Shown: positions 42,209-50,420 of the stretch, one piece after another
Layout of the letters: each line of letters starts with the position of its first letter
Numbering within the stretch: position 1 is the stretch's first letter
Source: Methyloversatilis discipulorum
GTDB taxonomy: Bacteria; Pseudomonadota; Gammaproteobacteria; Burkholderiales; Rhodocyclaceae
DNA: 64,000 nt
Direction: 5' to 3'
Assembly: GCF_000527135.1 (NCBI RefSeq)
Contig: NZ_AZUP01000001.1
Span: forward strand, 1,426,001 to 1,490,000
The notes under the pieces: model-generated
Databases searched by the model: none
What the model was told of the DNA's origin: nothing
The model's input: the letters and a program-made list of their open reading frames with translations, nothing else
Position numbers and translations under genes: made by a program

Positions 42209-42918
42209 GCGGCCTCCGCGGTGAAGGGCACGTCGATCACCGACTGCGGCACATCGCCACCGTCGAGCAATTGGGCGCGCACCTGCTCGACGCAGGCGGC
42301 CAGCCGCTGCGCGCAGCCGGCGTCGGCCTCGTGATCGCCCGCCTTCACCAGGCATTCGCCCAGTTCCAGGCGCGGATCGGCGACCAGATGCCAGCGCGCG
42401 GCACGCGACGCATCGATGTCGGCAATGCGCTTCAGGTCTTCCGGATTCAGGTGAACCTCGATGCCCTGACGGGTCGGCGGCATCGCCGCCAGCGTCTCGT
42501 CGACCAGGGACAGCAGCTGCGCCGGCTGCAGCGCCAGCTCGCAACGGATGACCTGACGGGCGACGCGCGCCACCAGGTCGACCACTTCCTTGCGCAGCGC
42601 GGTCTGGTAATCCGCCTGCAGACTGTGCAGCCGTTCGAGCATGGCATCGAGCGGCCGCGCCAGTTGTTCGAACGACGCCAGCGTCTGCTGCATCGCCTCC
42701 TCGCGCCCCGCCTGCAGACCTTCCTGGCGGCCGCTTTCCCGCCCCTCGGCCAACCCGTCGGCATGACCGGATTCGTGGCCGACGCGATAGCCCTCGTCCA
42801 TGCCCTGACGGAATCCGTCGGCCAGCGACTGCTGGTACTGCGCGGCGGACTGACCGTCCGCGCGGCCGGCGGCGATCTGCGCCAGCGGCGGAAAGCGGTG
42901 TGGGCGCACGCCGCTCAT
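42205..42918 (-). CDS. fliH: Flagellar assembly protein FliH
   Basis: This 237-aa protein starts at MSGVRPHRFPPLAQ, overlapping the fliG stop (ATGA). It has the FliH glycine-repeat helix (GxxxG repeats in RQGMDEGYRVGHESGHADGL and the residues after it) and a V/A-ATPase-E-like C-terminal domain. It is the negative regulator and docking partner of FliI. Confidence 0.88.
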   Translation of the reverse strand: MSGVRPHRFPPLAQIAAGRADGQSAAQYQQSLADGFRQGMDEGYRVGHESGHADGLAEGRESGRQEGLQAGREEAMQQTLASFEQLARPLDAMLERLHSLQADYQTALRKEVVDLVARVARQVIRCELALQPAQLLSLVDETLAAMPPTRQGIEVHLNPEDLKRIADIDASRAARWHLVADPRLELGECLVKAGDHEADAGCAQRLAACVEQVRAQLLDGGDVPQSVIDVPFTAEAA

Positions 42919-43952
42919 TCGACGACGGCCTCGGCGAACAGCTGCACCTCGATCTCGCCGGCGTCCACCAGCGTTTTCACCTGGGCCATGATCTCGCGGC
43001 GGGTCTGTTCGATGCGGCTCAGCGGCACCGGGCCGGTGCGGCGCATCGTGTCCTCGAAGCTCTGCGCCTGGCGGCGTGGCATGGTCTGCATGATGGCATC
43101 GCGCACTTCCGGCTCGGCACCCTTGAGCGCGATCGCCCACTGTTCCAGCGGCACGTCTTCGAGCAGGCGCTGCAGCACCGTGTCGGACTGGCGCGACAGG
43201 ATGTAGAAGTCGTACATGCTCATTTCGATCTCGGACACCACCTGCGGATCGCGTGCGCGCAGCTGTTCCACCATCTGCTGCTTGTTGCCGGACAGACGGT
43301 TCAGTATCTCGGCAGCCTGGCGCGTACCCTCGACGCTGGCGCTCTGCGAGCCGAGGCTGGCAAGGCAGCGGTTCACCAGTTCTTCCAGCTCGACCAGCAG
43401 TTCGTGGTCGATCTCCTTCAGCCGCGCCACGTTCAGCAGCAGCAGGTCGCGGCCGTCGACCGGCAGCGCGTCGATGACGGCGCCGGCCAGCGCCGGCGGC
43501 AGGAAGGCGAGGAACACCGCCTGCATGCGCACATGTTCGTCAGCGATGAAGTCGGCCAGCCACTTCGGCGACGCCCACTGCAGGCGCGCCATCAGCGGGC
43601 GGATGGCGTCGCCGTAGAGACTGTTCAGCACGCTGCTGGCGATCTCGCCGCCGAGCGCCAGATCGAGCGAGCGCTTCAGATAGGCGCGCGAGGCGCCATG
43701 CACGCCGCTCTGTTCGCGGTACTCGTCGAAGAAGCGCTGGATCGCGGTGCGCACGCTCTCGACCTTGATGCTGCTCAGGCGCGACATGACGCCGGTCACT
43801 TCGAGCAGTTCCTCACGCGACAGGCAGCGCAGCACGCCTGCCGCCGGCTCCTCGCCCATGCTCAGCAGCACGATGGCCGCCTGTTCAAGCGGGCTCAGAT
43901 TGCTGCCCGACGGAATGATGGGATTACTCAGCGGGTTGTTCGGATCGGCCAT
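42915..43952 (-). CDS. fliG: Flagellar motor switch protein FliG
   Basis: This 345-aa rotor protein has the N-terminal FliF-binding part (LSPLEQAAIVLLSMGEEPAA), a middle armadillo domain with the EHVR-like motif (DEHVRMQAVFLAFLPP), and the C-terminal torque helix region (VPLEQWAIALKGAEPEVRDA). It overlaps the end of fliF by 29 bp. It couples stator ion flow to rotation. Confidence 0.95.
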   Translation of the reverse strand: MADPNNPLSNPIIPSGSNLSPLEQAAIVLLSMGEEPAAGVLRCLSREELLEVTGVMSRLSSIKVESVRTAIQRFFDEYREQSGVHGASRAYLKRSLDLALGGEIASSVLNSLYGDAIRPLMARLQWASPKWLADFIADEHVRMQAVFLAFLPPALAGAVIDALPVDGRDLLLLNVARLKEIDHELLVELEELVNRCLASLGSQSASVEGTRQAAEILNRLSGNKQQMVEQLRARDPQVVSEIEMSMYDFYILSRQSDTVLQRLLEDVPLEQWAIALKGAEPEVRDAIMQTMPRRQAQSFEDTMRRTGPVPLSRIEQTRREIMAQVKTLVDAGEIEVQLFAEAVVE

Positions 43953-45645
43953 TTTTCTGCACCCATTGCTTGACGACTTCGGCGACCCGCTCCGGCTCCT
44001 TGCCGGCCAGGACCTTCAGATGTTCGACCAGCACGTCGACCGGGGAACCCGGCGGCGGCAGATCGTAGTTTTCGAGCAGCGACACCACCGGACTGCCACC
44101 GGCGGCCGGTGCGCCATCCAGCGCCAGCGCGGGTGCTGCGCCAGCGGTGGCGGCCGGTGCGTCCGGCGTGGCATCGCGCACCGGAATGTCGTCGTCCCGT
44201 GCGGCTGGCGGCGCGATGCGCTGCTGCGCCGCGCGCACCAGCGGTCGCACGACGAACAGCAGCGCCAGCAGTCCGCCGGCGGCGTACAGCAGCCAGGACC
44301 CCATATCGACGATGTTGTCGCGCTGCGCCCACCAGGCCGGCGCTTCCGGCTGCGCCGGGAAGCTCATCGCGGACACGACGAGCTGGTCGCCACGTTCGGC
44401 GTTGATGCCCAGGCCGTTGGCGAGGATGCGCTGGATGTTTCCGATCTCGGCCTCGCTCCAGCCCTTGGCCGGATCGGCCGCCGCCGCGTTGTTGAGCACG
44501 ACCGCCACGTTGAGCTTCTGCAGCCGGCCGCGGCTGCGCTTGATCTGCGTGATGCTGCGGTCGTAGGCGTACTGGCGGGTCGAGGCATTCTTGCGCGCGC
44601 CGGCGGCATCGGCCGCAGCGGCCGGCGGCTGTTCTCCGGCCGCACCCGGCTGCGCTGGCGCCTGGGCGGCCGGTGCGGCGACCGGGCGGTTGCTGAGCGA
44701 ACCGGGTACACCGAGCGCAACGCGATTGCGGTCCTGCTCCTCGCGCGTGGCCTCGCTGGTGACGCGCGGCGCTTCGCCATACTTCTCGTGCGTTTCCTCG
44801 ACGCGGTCGTTGTCGACCTCGGCGGTCACGCTGACGCGGTAGTTGTGCTCGCCGAGCACCGGCGACAGCAGGTCGCGCACATTGGCGCGCGCCTCGCTCT
44901 GGAAGCGATGTGCGGCCTCGTTGCCGCCGTGCGTCTCGAAGCCGTCGCTCAGATCGACGCGCGCCGACAGGTAGTTGCCGGCCTGGTCGACCAGGCTGAC
45001 GCGCTGCGGGTCCAGCGTCGACACGCTGCCGGCCACCAGATTGATGATGGCGGCGATCTGCTCGGGGCTCAGCGTGCGCCCGGGCTTGAGTCCGAGCACC
45101 ACGGAGGCGGTGCTCTTCTCGCCGTCGGTGGCGACGAAGGAGGTCGAGCGGGCGATGGACAGATGCACGCGCACAGAATCGACAGCGTCCAGTGTCAGGA
45201 TGCTCTGCGCCAGCTCACCTTCCAGGCCGCGGCGATAACGCACGTCCTGCACGAACTGACTGACACCGAGCGGATCGTTCTGGTCCATCAGTTCGAGGCC
45301 GGCCGGCAGTTGCGCCGATACGCCCTTGGCGGCGAGCAGCATGCGTACGCGGCCGAGCTGGGCGTCCGGTACCAGCACCTGTCCGCTCTCCGGATGCAGC
45401 CGGTAGGGAATGCCTTCGGCATCGAGCACCGACATCATGTCGGCCGTCGCCACTTTCTGTCGGGCGCCGAACACCGGTTTGTAACTCGCCTGGTCCTGCC
45501 ACAGATACATGAGGACGAGCGCGGTCACCGCGACGGCGATCACCATCAGCGGAACCAGGCTCTTGAGGAAGGCCGGCGGCAGCGAGGGCATGGCCCCGGA
45601 GCCGGCGCGCAGGCGTTGCAGGCCGCCGCGTACGGTTGCGATCAC
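43924..45645 (-). CDS. fliF: MS-ring protein FliF
   Basis: This 573-aa protein has two membrane helices, near residues 28-50 (LVPLMVIAVAVTALVLMYLW) and about 460-485 (MGSWLLYAAGGLLALLFVV). The periplasmic ring-building motifs in between include GIPYRLHPESGQVLVPD and LGVSQFVQDVRYRRGLEGEL. The C-terminal tail binds FliG. An Ala/Pro-rich insert lies around residues 315-350. It follows fliE by 21 bp. Confidence 0.95.
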   Translation of the reverse strand: MIATVRGGLQRLRAGSGAMPSLPPAFLKSLVPLMVIAVAVTALVLMYLWQDQASYKPVFGARQKVATADMMSVLDAEGIPYRLHPESGQVLVPDAQLGRVRMLLAAKGVSAQLPAGLELMDQNDPLGVSQFVQDVRYRRGLEGELAQSILTLDAVDSVRVHLSIARSTSFVATDGEKSTASVVLGLKPGRTLSPEQIAAIINLVAGSVSTLDPQRVSLVDQAGNYLSARVDLSDGFETHGGNEAAHRFQSEARANVRDLLSPVLGEHNYRVSVTAEVDNDRVEETHEKYGEAPRVTSEATREEQDRNRVALGVPGSLSNRPVAAPAAQAPAQPGAAGEQPPAAAADAAGARKNASTRQYAYDRSITQIKRSRGRLQKLNVAVVLNNAAAADPAKGWSEAEIGNIQRILANGLGINAERGDQLVVSAMSFPAQPEAPAWWAQRDNIVDMGSWLLYAAGGLLALLFVVRPLVRAAQQRIAPPAARDDDIPVRDATPDAPAATAGAAPALALDGAPAAGGSPVVSLLENYDLPPPGSPVDVLVEHLKVLAGKEPERVAEVVKQWVQKNGRSEQPAE

Positions 45646-45666
45646 GTGAGCTGTTCCGGGTCAGTA

Positions 45667-46011
45667 TCAGAGAGGCAGCTTGATGAGGTCCTCGACGGCC
45701 CCCACAACCTTGTTGCGCACCTGCATCAGCATCGAGAAGGACAGGCTCGCCTCCTGGCTGGCCAGCATGGCGCCGACCAAGTCATCGCTCTGGCCGCTGT
45801 CGACCGCTTCCATGCGCTGCGAAGCCTCGTGCTGCATCGCGTCGACACGCTGCACGGCGTCCTGCATGGCGCTCGCGAACCCGGCGCCGTCTGCGCCCCC
45901 GAAGCGGGAAGCCGACTGGAGCGGCATGGCGACGCTCGCGGCAATGTTGGTGGCATCGGCCTCGATCAGGGCCTTGCTGGCGCCGATCGCGTTGGCGAAC
46001 TCATATCCCAT
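45667..46011 (-). CDS. fliE: Hook-basal body protein FliE
   Basis: This 114-aa protein starts at MGYEFANAIGASKALIEADA and ends with the FliE signature SFSMLMQVRNKVVGAVEDLI. It links the MS ring to the rod. It is first in the fliEFGHIJ operon, and a weak AAGG site precedes it. A sigma-28-like promoter lies about 85 bp upstream. Confidence 0.9.
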   Translation of the reverse strand: MGYEFANAIGASKALIEADATNIAASVAMPLQSASRFGGADGAGFASAMQDAVQRVDAMQHEASQRMEAVDSGQSDDLVGAMLASQEASLSFSMLMQVRNKVVGAVEDLIKLPL

Positions 46012-46080
46012 ACGTGCATTACCTTTTTGTCTTGCCGGTGGCAGAGGCCGGCAGGTTTTGTGTGGCACAGCATGCGCTGC

Positions 46081-46095
46081 TTAACCGTACGTGTA
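46081..46095 (-). promoter_or_regulatory. Conserved flagellar motif TAnnCGTACGGTTAA (fliE copy)
   Basis: The minus strand reads TACACGTACGGTTAA. It lies just downstream of the sigma-28 -10 box, so it covers the expected start of transcription. It is the best match to the fliM copies. Confidence 0.6.
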
Positions 46096-46096
46096 T

Positions 46097-46123
46097 GTAT
46101 CGACGCCCAGAGACAAAACTTTA
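46097..46123 (-). promoter_or_regulatory. Near-consensus sigma-28 promoter of the fliE operon
   Basis: The minus strand reads TAAAGTTT-N11-GTCGATAC. The E. coli sigma-28 consensus is TAAAGTTT-N11-GCCGATAA, so the -35 is perfect and the -10 matches at six of eight bases. The remaining 46124-46268 is an AT-rich stretch without a gene. Confidence 0.72.
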
Positions 46124-46268
46124 CGTGTAAATACAAACTTCATATTGAGACTATCTATATGAAAAACCACGTTTTTTCGTGAGGAAGGAAAAATTCCTGA
46201 AGGTCCGGAGTGACCAGATGTGACGAGCGCTCACGGTCGGGTGCCGGAATCGAGCCGGTGAATCCTGA

Positions 46269-46295
46269 TTTAAGGCCGGCGGGTCGACGGTCGCC
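46269..46295 (+). promoter_or_regulatory. Sigma-28 promoter of flagellin gene 1
   Basis: TTTAAG-N15-GTCGCC lies 62 bp before the start codon. The same boxes with the same spacing precede the other two flagellins. Confidence 0.7.
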
Positions 46296-46357
46296 TGTGA
46301 CTGATGACGGCGCATGACGCCCGATCCGTGCCCACCGACCTAGACCAGGAGAATTCC

Positions 46358-47200
46358 ATGCTGAGCCTGCACACCAACGCCGCCGCCCTGACCGCCCAGA
46401 ACTCGGTGGGCGGTACCCAGAAAGCCCTGTCCACCTCGATGACCCGCCTGGGCACCGGCTTCCGCGTCAACTCCGCGATGGACGACGCCGCCGGCCTGCA
46501 GATCGCCACCCGCCTGAGCGCCCAGACCCGCGGCATGGCGGTCGCCCAGCGCAACGCGCAGAACGGCATTTCGATGATGCAGACCGCCGAGGGCGCCTTC
46601 ACCGAGATCACCAACATCCTGCTGCGCATGAAGGATCTGGCGACCGAAGCCCGTAACGGCGCATCGAACACCGACGACAAGACGGCGATGGATGCCGAGT
46701 ACCAGGAACTGGGCTCGGAACTGGGCAACATCCTGAACAACACCAAGTTCGGCGGTCAGGCGCTGCTCAACGGCGCAGGCTCGCTGCAGGCCGGCGCCAT
46801 CACCTACCAGATCGGTGCCGCCGCGGCGGAAACGATGACGGTCGACGTATCGACCGATCTGGCCGCACTGGTGACCGACCTGACCACCGCCGCCACGCTC
46901 GGCGACATCACGACCGCGGCCAACGCAGCAACGGCGATCGGCGACATCGAAGGCTGGATCAACGACGTCGGCGGTGTGCGCGCCCAGCTCGGTGCGGCGT
47001 CGAACCGCCTCGACCATGTCTACAACAACCTGGCCAACATGAAGACCAATACCGAACAGGCGCGCGGGCGCATCATGGACGTCGACTACGCCTCCGAAAC
47101 CGCCAACATGACTTCCAAGCAGATGCTCATGCAGGCCGGCACCTCCATGCTCAAGCAGAGCTCCAGCATGTCCCAGCTCGTCATGTCGCTGATGCAGTAA
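46358..47200 (+). CDS. fliC1: Flagellin 1 (lateral-type, LafA-like)
   Basis: This 280-aa flagellin starts at MLSLHTNAAALTAQ after AGGAG. It has the conserved N-terminal D0/D1 helices (LSTSMTRLGTGFRVNSAMDD, AAGLQIATRL) and C-terminal D0 (LMQAGTSMLKQSSSMSQLVM). The central domain is short (about residues 150-215), which is typical of lateral flagellins. It has no signal peptide and exits via the flagellar channel. It is the first of three paralogues, with its own promoter and terminator. Confidence 0.95.
   Translation: MLSLHTNAAALTAQNSVGGTQKALSTSMTRLGTGFRVNSAMDDAAGLQIATRLSAQTRGMAVAQRNAQNGISMMQTAEGAFTEITNILLRMKDLATEARNGASNTDDKTAMDAEYQELGSELGNILNNTKFGGQALLNGAGSLQAGAITYQIGAAAAETMTVDVSTDLAALVTDLTTAATLGDITTAANAATAIGDIEGWINDVGGVRAQLGAASNRLDHVYNNLANMKTNTEQARGRIMDVDYASETANMTSKQMLMQAGTSMLKQSSSMSQLVMSLMQ
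47071..47200 (+). repeat. Direct repeat: identical flagellin 3' ends
   Basis: The 130 bp ending at the flagellin 1 stop read the same as 49100-49229 at the end of flagellin 2. The matching end of flagellin 3 (50165-50294) differs at only a few positions. The first roughly 280 bp of the three genes are also nearly identical. Gene conversion or recombination among the copies is likely. Confidence 0.8.
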
Positions 47201-47244
47201 GACATGATGCCCCGCGCGGACCCGGGGTCCGCGCGCCGCAGGAC

Positions 47245-47278
47245 GAGCCAACCGTGCCCGCCGGACGGTTGGCTCTTT
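47245..47278 (+). terminator. Rho-independent terminator after flagellin 1
   Basis: A perfect 11-bp stem (GAGCCAACCGT with its complement, 9-nt loop) is followed by TTT. It separates flagellin 1 from the FliK-like gene. Confidence 0.85.
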
Positions 47279-47297
47279 CACATCCGGAGCATTCGCC

Positions 47298-48266
47298 ATG
47301 ACGATAGAGAGGATTCCGCGTCTTGCGCTGGCGCTGCCCTTGCGGCGCCCGCCGGAAGGCCTGCCGACCGCCTTGCCCACCGCCGAGGATCCGGCGCCGA
47401 TGATCGACGGCGACGCGGTGGCCTCACGCCTGCAAGGGCTGGCCGCCCTTGGGCGACCGCTGGTGGCCGGCGAGCGGCTGGCCGTCCGCGTGCTGTCCAC
47501 CTCGCCAGCGGTCGAACTTCAGATCGATGCCGACGCAGCCACGCCGCCGGCCCGGCCGTCGGTGCCGGCGGCCGACGGACTTCCGGCGGCGATGCGGCCG
47601 GACCAGCTCCTGCTGCGTCATCTGCGCTGGCGCGCACCGGGTGCGCTGGACCTCGCCACCGCGCTGCGCACCCGCGTGTTCCGGCAGGTCACGACCGAAC
47701 TTGCGCGCGCCGACATCGCCGCCGCCGTGACGCCCGCGCAAGCCGGCGATCCGGGCCGTGTCGCTGCCCCGCCCCTGCTCCCGATGCCGGGCGCCGAGCG
47801 CTGGCTCTTTCCGGTGCATCTGAGCGACGGTCAGTCGGCACATCTGCTGATCGGCGACGACGGTGACGACGGGCATGGCGGCGGCGCCGCCGCCTCGGCC
47901 GTGCTGCTGATCGAGACGGAACTGCCGGACATGGGACTCGTACAGGTCCGGCTGCAGATCGCGGGCGGCGTCCACCTGCAGTTCCGTATCGACGGCGACA
48001 AGGCGGTCGCGCATGTGCGCGACATCCTGCCCGCGCTGGCCGCGGCACTGGTGCGCGCCGGCACCCGGCTCGCGTCGTGCCGCCTGCTGCGCGTAACGTC
48101 GGGACGGCCGCACATCCGCGCTCTCGACATCTCGCGCCCGTCGATCCTGCACGCGCACCTGCCGCTGCCGCTGTTCCGCGTCGCCGCCGAAGTGCTGCTC
48201 GCGCTGACCGCGCCGCCGACCAGCCGCACCGACCTCGCGGCAACAAAAAGGATGTCGCCGATTTAA
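47298..48266 (+). CDS. Second FliK-like protein between flagellin genes
   Basis: This 322-aa protein has GGAG 9 nt before MTIERIPRLALALPLRRPPE. The last 120 residues resemble the FliK C-terminal (Flg_hook) domain: ETELPDMGLVQVRLQIAGG, VHLQFRIDGDKAVAHVRDIL, PALAAALVRAGTRL. The N-terminal part is Ala/Arg/Pro-rich, with a DGDDGHGGG linker near residue 195. It starts 20 bp after the flagellin 1 terminator, and its TAA stop is part of the -35 box of flagellin 2. Genuine FliK is at 37242-38282, so this is either a paralogue with a new role or an alternative ruler. The domain call is moderate. Confidence 0.62.
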   Translation: MTIERIPRLALALPLRRPPEGLPTALPTAEDPAPMIDGDAVASRLQGLAALGRPLVAGERLAVRVLSTSPAVELQIDADAATPPARPSVPAADGLPAAMRPDQLLLRHLRWRAPGALDLATALRTRVFRQVTTELARADIAAAVTPAQAGDPGRVAAPPLLPMPGAERWLFPVHLSDGQSAHLLIGDDGDDGHGGGAAASAVLLIETELPDMGLVQVRLQIAGGVHLQFRIDGDKAVAHVRDILPALAAALVRAGTRLASCRLLRVTSGRPHIRALDISRPSILHAHLPLPLFRVAAEVLLALTAPPTSRTDLAATKRMSPI

Positions 48267-48288
48267 GGTTGGCCGCGCCGGCGTCGCC
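48262..48288 (+). promoter_or_regulatory. Sigma-28 promoter of flagellin gene 2
   Basis: TTTAAG-N15-GTCGCC lies 80 bp before the start codon. Its -35 box overlaps the stop codon of the preceding FliK-like gene. Confidence 0.7.
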
Positions 48289-48368
48289 TTCTCCGGACAA
48301 GGACATCGGAATCGCGCGTCGTCGCACCGGTGGCCCGAAGCCAGACCCCCTTCCATACGGAGACACCC

Positions 48369-49229
48369 ATGCTGAGCCTGCACACCAACGCCGCCGCCCT
48401 GACCGCACAGAACTCGGTGGGCGGTACCCAGAAAGCCCTGTCGACCTCGATGACCCGCCTGGGCACCGGCTTCCGCGTCAATTCCGCGATGGACGACGCC
48501 GCCGGCCTGCAGATCGCCACCCGCCTGAACGCACAGACCCGCGGCATGGCCGTGGCCCAGCGCAACACGCAGAACGGCATTTCGATGATGCAGACCGCCG
48601 AAGGCGCCTTCACCGAAGTGACCAACATCCTGCTGCGCATGAAGGACCTGGCGACCGAAGCCGCCAACGGCGCATCGAACGCCAATGACAAGACCGCGAT
48701 GAACGCCGAGTACCAGCAGCTCGCGGCGGAAATCGGCAACATCATGACCAACACCAAGTTCGGCGGTCAGGCGCTGCTCAAGGGCGCAGGCTCGCTGGGC
48801 GCAGCCACCACCACCTTCCAGATCGGTGCCGCCGCGGCGGAAACGATGACGGTGGACGTGGTGACCAAGCTGACCGATCTGGACGCCGCCTTTGCCACCG
48901 GCGCCGGCAACGCGACCGCCACCTCGCTCGGTGAAATCCTGACCTCGGCCAACGCGACGGCCGCCATCGGCCAGCTCGAGTCGCGCATCAACGAAGTGGG
49001 CTCGGTGCGTGCCGACCTGGGTGCGGCGTCGAACCGCCTGGACCACGTCTACAACAACCTGGCCAACATGAAGACCAATACCGAACAGGCACGCGGTCGC
49101 ATCATGGACGTCGACTACGCCTCCGAAACCGCCAACATGACTTCCAAGCAGATGCTCATGCAGGCCGGCACCTCCATGCTCAAGCAGAGCTCCAGCATGT
49201 CCCAGCTCGTCATGTCGCTGATGCAGTAA
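48369..49229 (+). CDS. fliC2: Flagellin 2 (lateral-type, LafA-like)
   Basis: This 286-aa flagellin starts at MLSLHTNAAALTAQ. Its N- and C-terminal parts are almost identical to flagellins 1 and 3, and it differs mainly in the central segment (about residues 150-220, with AAFATGAGNATATSLGEILT). The last 130 bp look identical to flagellin 1. It has its own promoter and a strong terminator. Confidence 0.95.
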   Translation: MLSLHTNAAALTAQNSVGGTQKALSTSMTRLGTGFRVNSAMDDAAGLQIATRLNAQTRGMAVAQRNTQNGISMMQTAEGAFTEVTNILLRMKDLATEAANGASNANDKTAMNAEYQQLAAEIGNIMTNTKFGGQALLKGAGSLGAATTTFQIGAAAAETMTVDVVTKLTDLDAAFATGAGNATATSLGEILTSANATAAIGQLESRINEVGSVRADLGAASNRLDHVYNNLANMKTNTEQARGRIMDVDYASETANMTSKQMLMQAGTSMLKQSSSMSQLVMSLMQ

Positions 49230-49276
49230 CCCTCCCTCCGCGGCACGTGCCCCCCCGGGCCGTGTGCAGCAGGCTG

Positions 49277-49313
49277 AGCCAGTCGTGCCCGTCGGTGCGG
49301 CTGGCTTTTTTTT
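49277..49313 (+). terminator. Rho-independent terminator after flagellin 2
   Basis: An AGCCAGTCG/CGGCTGGCT stem with one wobble pair is followed by eight T. Confidence 0.88.
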
Positions 49314-49354
49314 CTGCGCACCGGCGGCGTGTCGCAAAACGGACACGCCGGCCA

Positions 49355-49381
49355 TTTAAGTTTGCGTCCTTCCGCGTCGCC
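49355..49381 (+). promoter_or_regulatory. Sigma-28 promoter of flagellin gene 3
   Basis: TTTAAG-N15-GTCGCC lies 79 bp before the start codon. The -35 extends to TTTAAGTTT, close to the full consensus. Confidence 0.72.
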
Positions 49382-49460
49382 CTTTCCTGATGAGGCCAAC
49401 GAGGCGGCGAACATGCCCCTGCCGGTGGCCGATCCCCGCCCCTCGACCCGGAGAACATTC

Positions 49461-50294
49461 ATGCTCAGCCTTCATACCAACGCCGCCGCCCTGACCGCCC
49501 AGAACTCGGTAGGTGGTACCCAGAAAGCCCTGTCGACCTCGATGACCCGTCTGGGCACCGGCTTCCGCGTCAATTCCGCGATGGACGACGCCGCCGGCCT
49601 GCAGATCGCCACCCGCCTGAGCGCCCAGACCCGCGGCATGGGGGTCGCCCAGCGCAACACCCAGAACGGCATTTCGATGATGCAGACCGCCGAAGGCGCG
49701 TTCACCGAAATCACCAACATCGTGCTGCGCATGAAGGACCTGGCGACCGAAGCGTCGAACGGTGCGTCGAACGCGGACGACAAGACCGCGATGAAGGCGG
49801 AATACGACCAGCTGGGCCTGGAACTGACCAACATCATGACCAACACGAAGTTCGGCGGTCAGGCGCTGCTGACCGGCGGCACGCTGGCCACCGCCGGCGG
49901 CGTGACCTTCCAGATCGGCGCCGACGCCGCCGAAACGATGGTGGTCGACACCTCGGCCAACTTCACGGCGCTGACCACGGCGGTCACCGCACTCAACGGC
50001 GGTGATATCTCCACCGCCGCCAACGCCGCGATCACGCTGGCCGAGACGACGATCACCGCCGTCGGCACGCTGCGCTCGCAGATCGGCGCCGCGTCGAACC
50101 GCCTGGATCACGTCTATAACAACCTGGCGAATATGAAAACCAATACCGAACAGGCACGCGGTCGCATCATGGATGTAGACTACGCGTCCGAAACCGCCAA
50201 CATGACCTCGAAGCAGATGCTCATGCAGGCCGGCACTTCCATGCTCAAGCAGAGCTCCAGCATGTCCCAGCTCGTCATGTCGCTGATGCAGTAA
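49461..50294 (+). CDS. fliC3: Flagellin 3 (lateral-type, LafA-like)
   Basis: This 277-aa flagellin starts at MLSLHTNAAALTAQ; the longer upstream frame is promoter DNA. The ends match the other two flagellins. The central segment is the most different and shortest (VDTSANFTALTTAVTALNGG, then DISTAANAAITLAETTITAV). The 3' end of the coding sequence differs at a few silent positions from copies 1 and 2, so it is slightly less homogenised. Confidence 0.95.
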   Translation: MLSLHTNAAALTAQNSVGGTQKALSTSMTRLGTGFRVNSAMDDAAGLQIATRLSAQTRGMGVAQRNTQNGISMMQTAEGAFTEITNIVLRMKDLATEASNGASNADDKTAMKAEYDQLGLELTNIMTNTKFGGQALLTGGTLATAGGVTFQIGADAAETMVVDTSANFTALTTAVTALNGGDISTAANAAITLAETTITAVGTLRSQIGAASNRLDHVYNNLANMKTNTEQARGRIMDVDYASETANMTSKQMLMQAGTSMLKQSSSMSQLVMSLMQ

Positions 50295-50343
50295 TACGGC
50301 GACTGCCGGCGCTCCGGCGTCCGGCAACTCCCGCTCCGCGTCC

Positions 50344-50370
50344 GCCCGCCCCGGCATCACCGGTGCGGGC
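50344..50370 (+). terminator. Hairpin terminator after flagellin 3
   Basis: GCCCGC-C-CCGG, loop CATCA, CCGG-T-GCGGGC forms a strong stem with one internal mismatch, followed by GTTCGTCCT. The T-tract is weak. Confidence 0.6.
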
Positions 50371-50420
50371 GTTCGTCCTGGCGTCGGCGGCGTACCCCCA
50401 AACGGAAGGATGATTCATAT

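Noticed and set aside
46063..46078. Possible plus-strand sigma-54 promoter TGGCAC...GC before flagellin 1
   Set aside because: GG-N10-GC is present, but it lies about 280 bp from the flagellin start, lies within the fliE leader and lacks TTGC. The sigma-28 promoter explains the flagellin better.
43747..46182. 811-aa open frame antisense to fliG, fliF and fliE
   Set aside because: The three flagellar genes on the other strand are certain, and the frame has no domain-like content.
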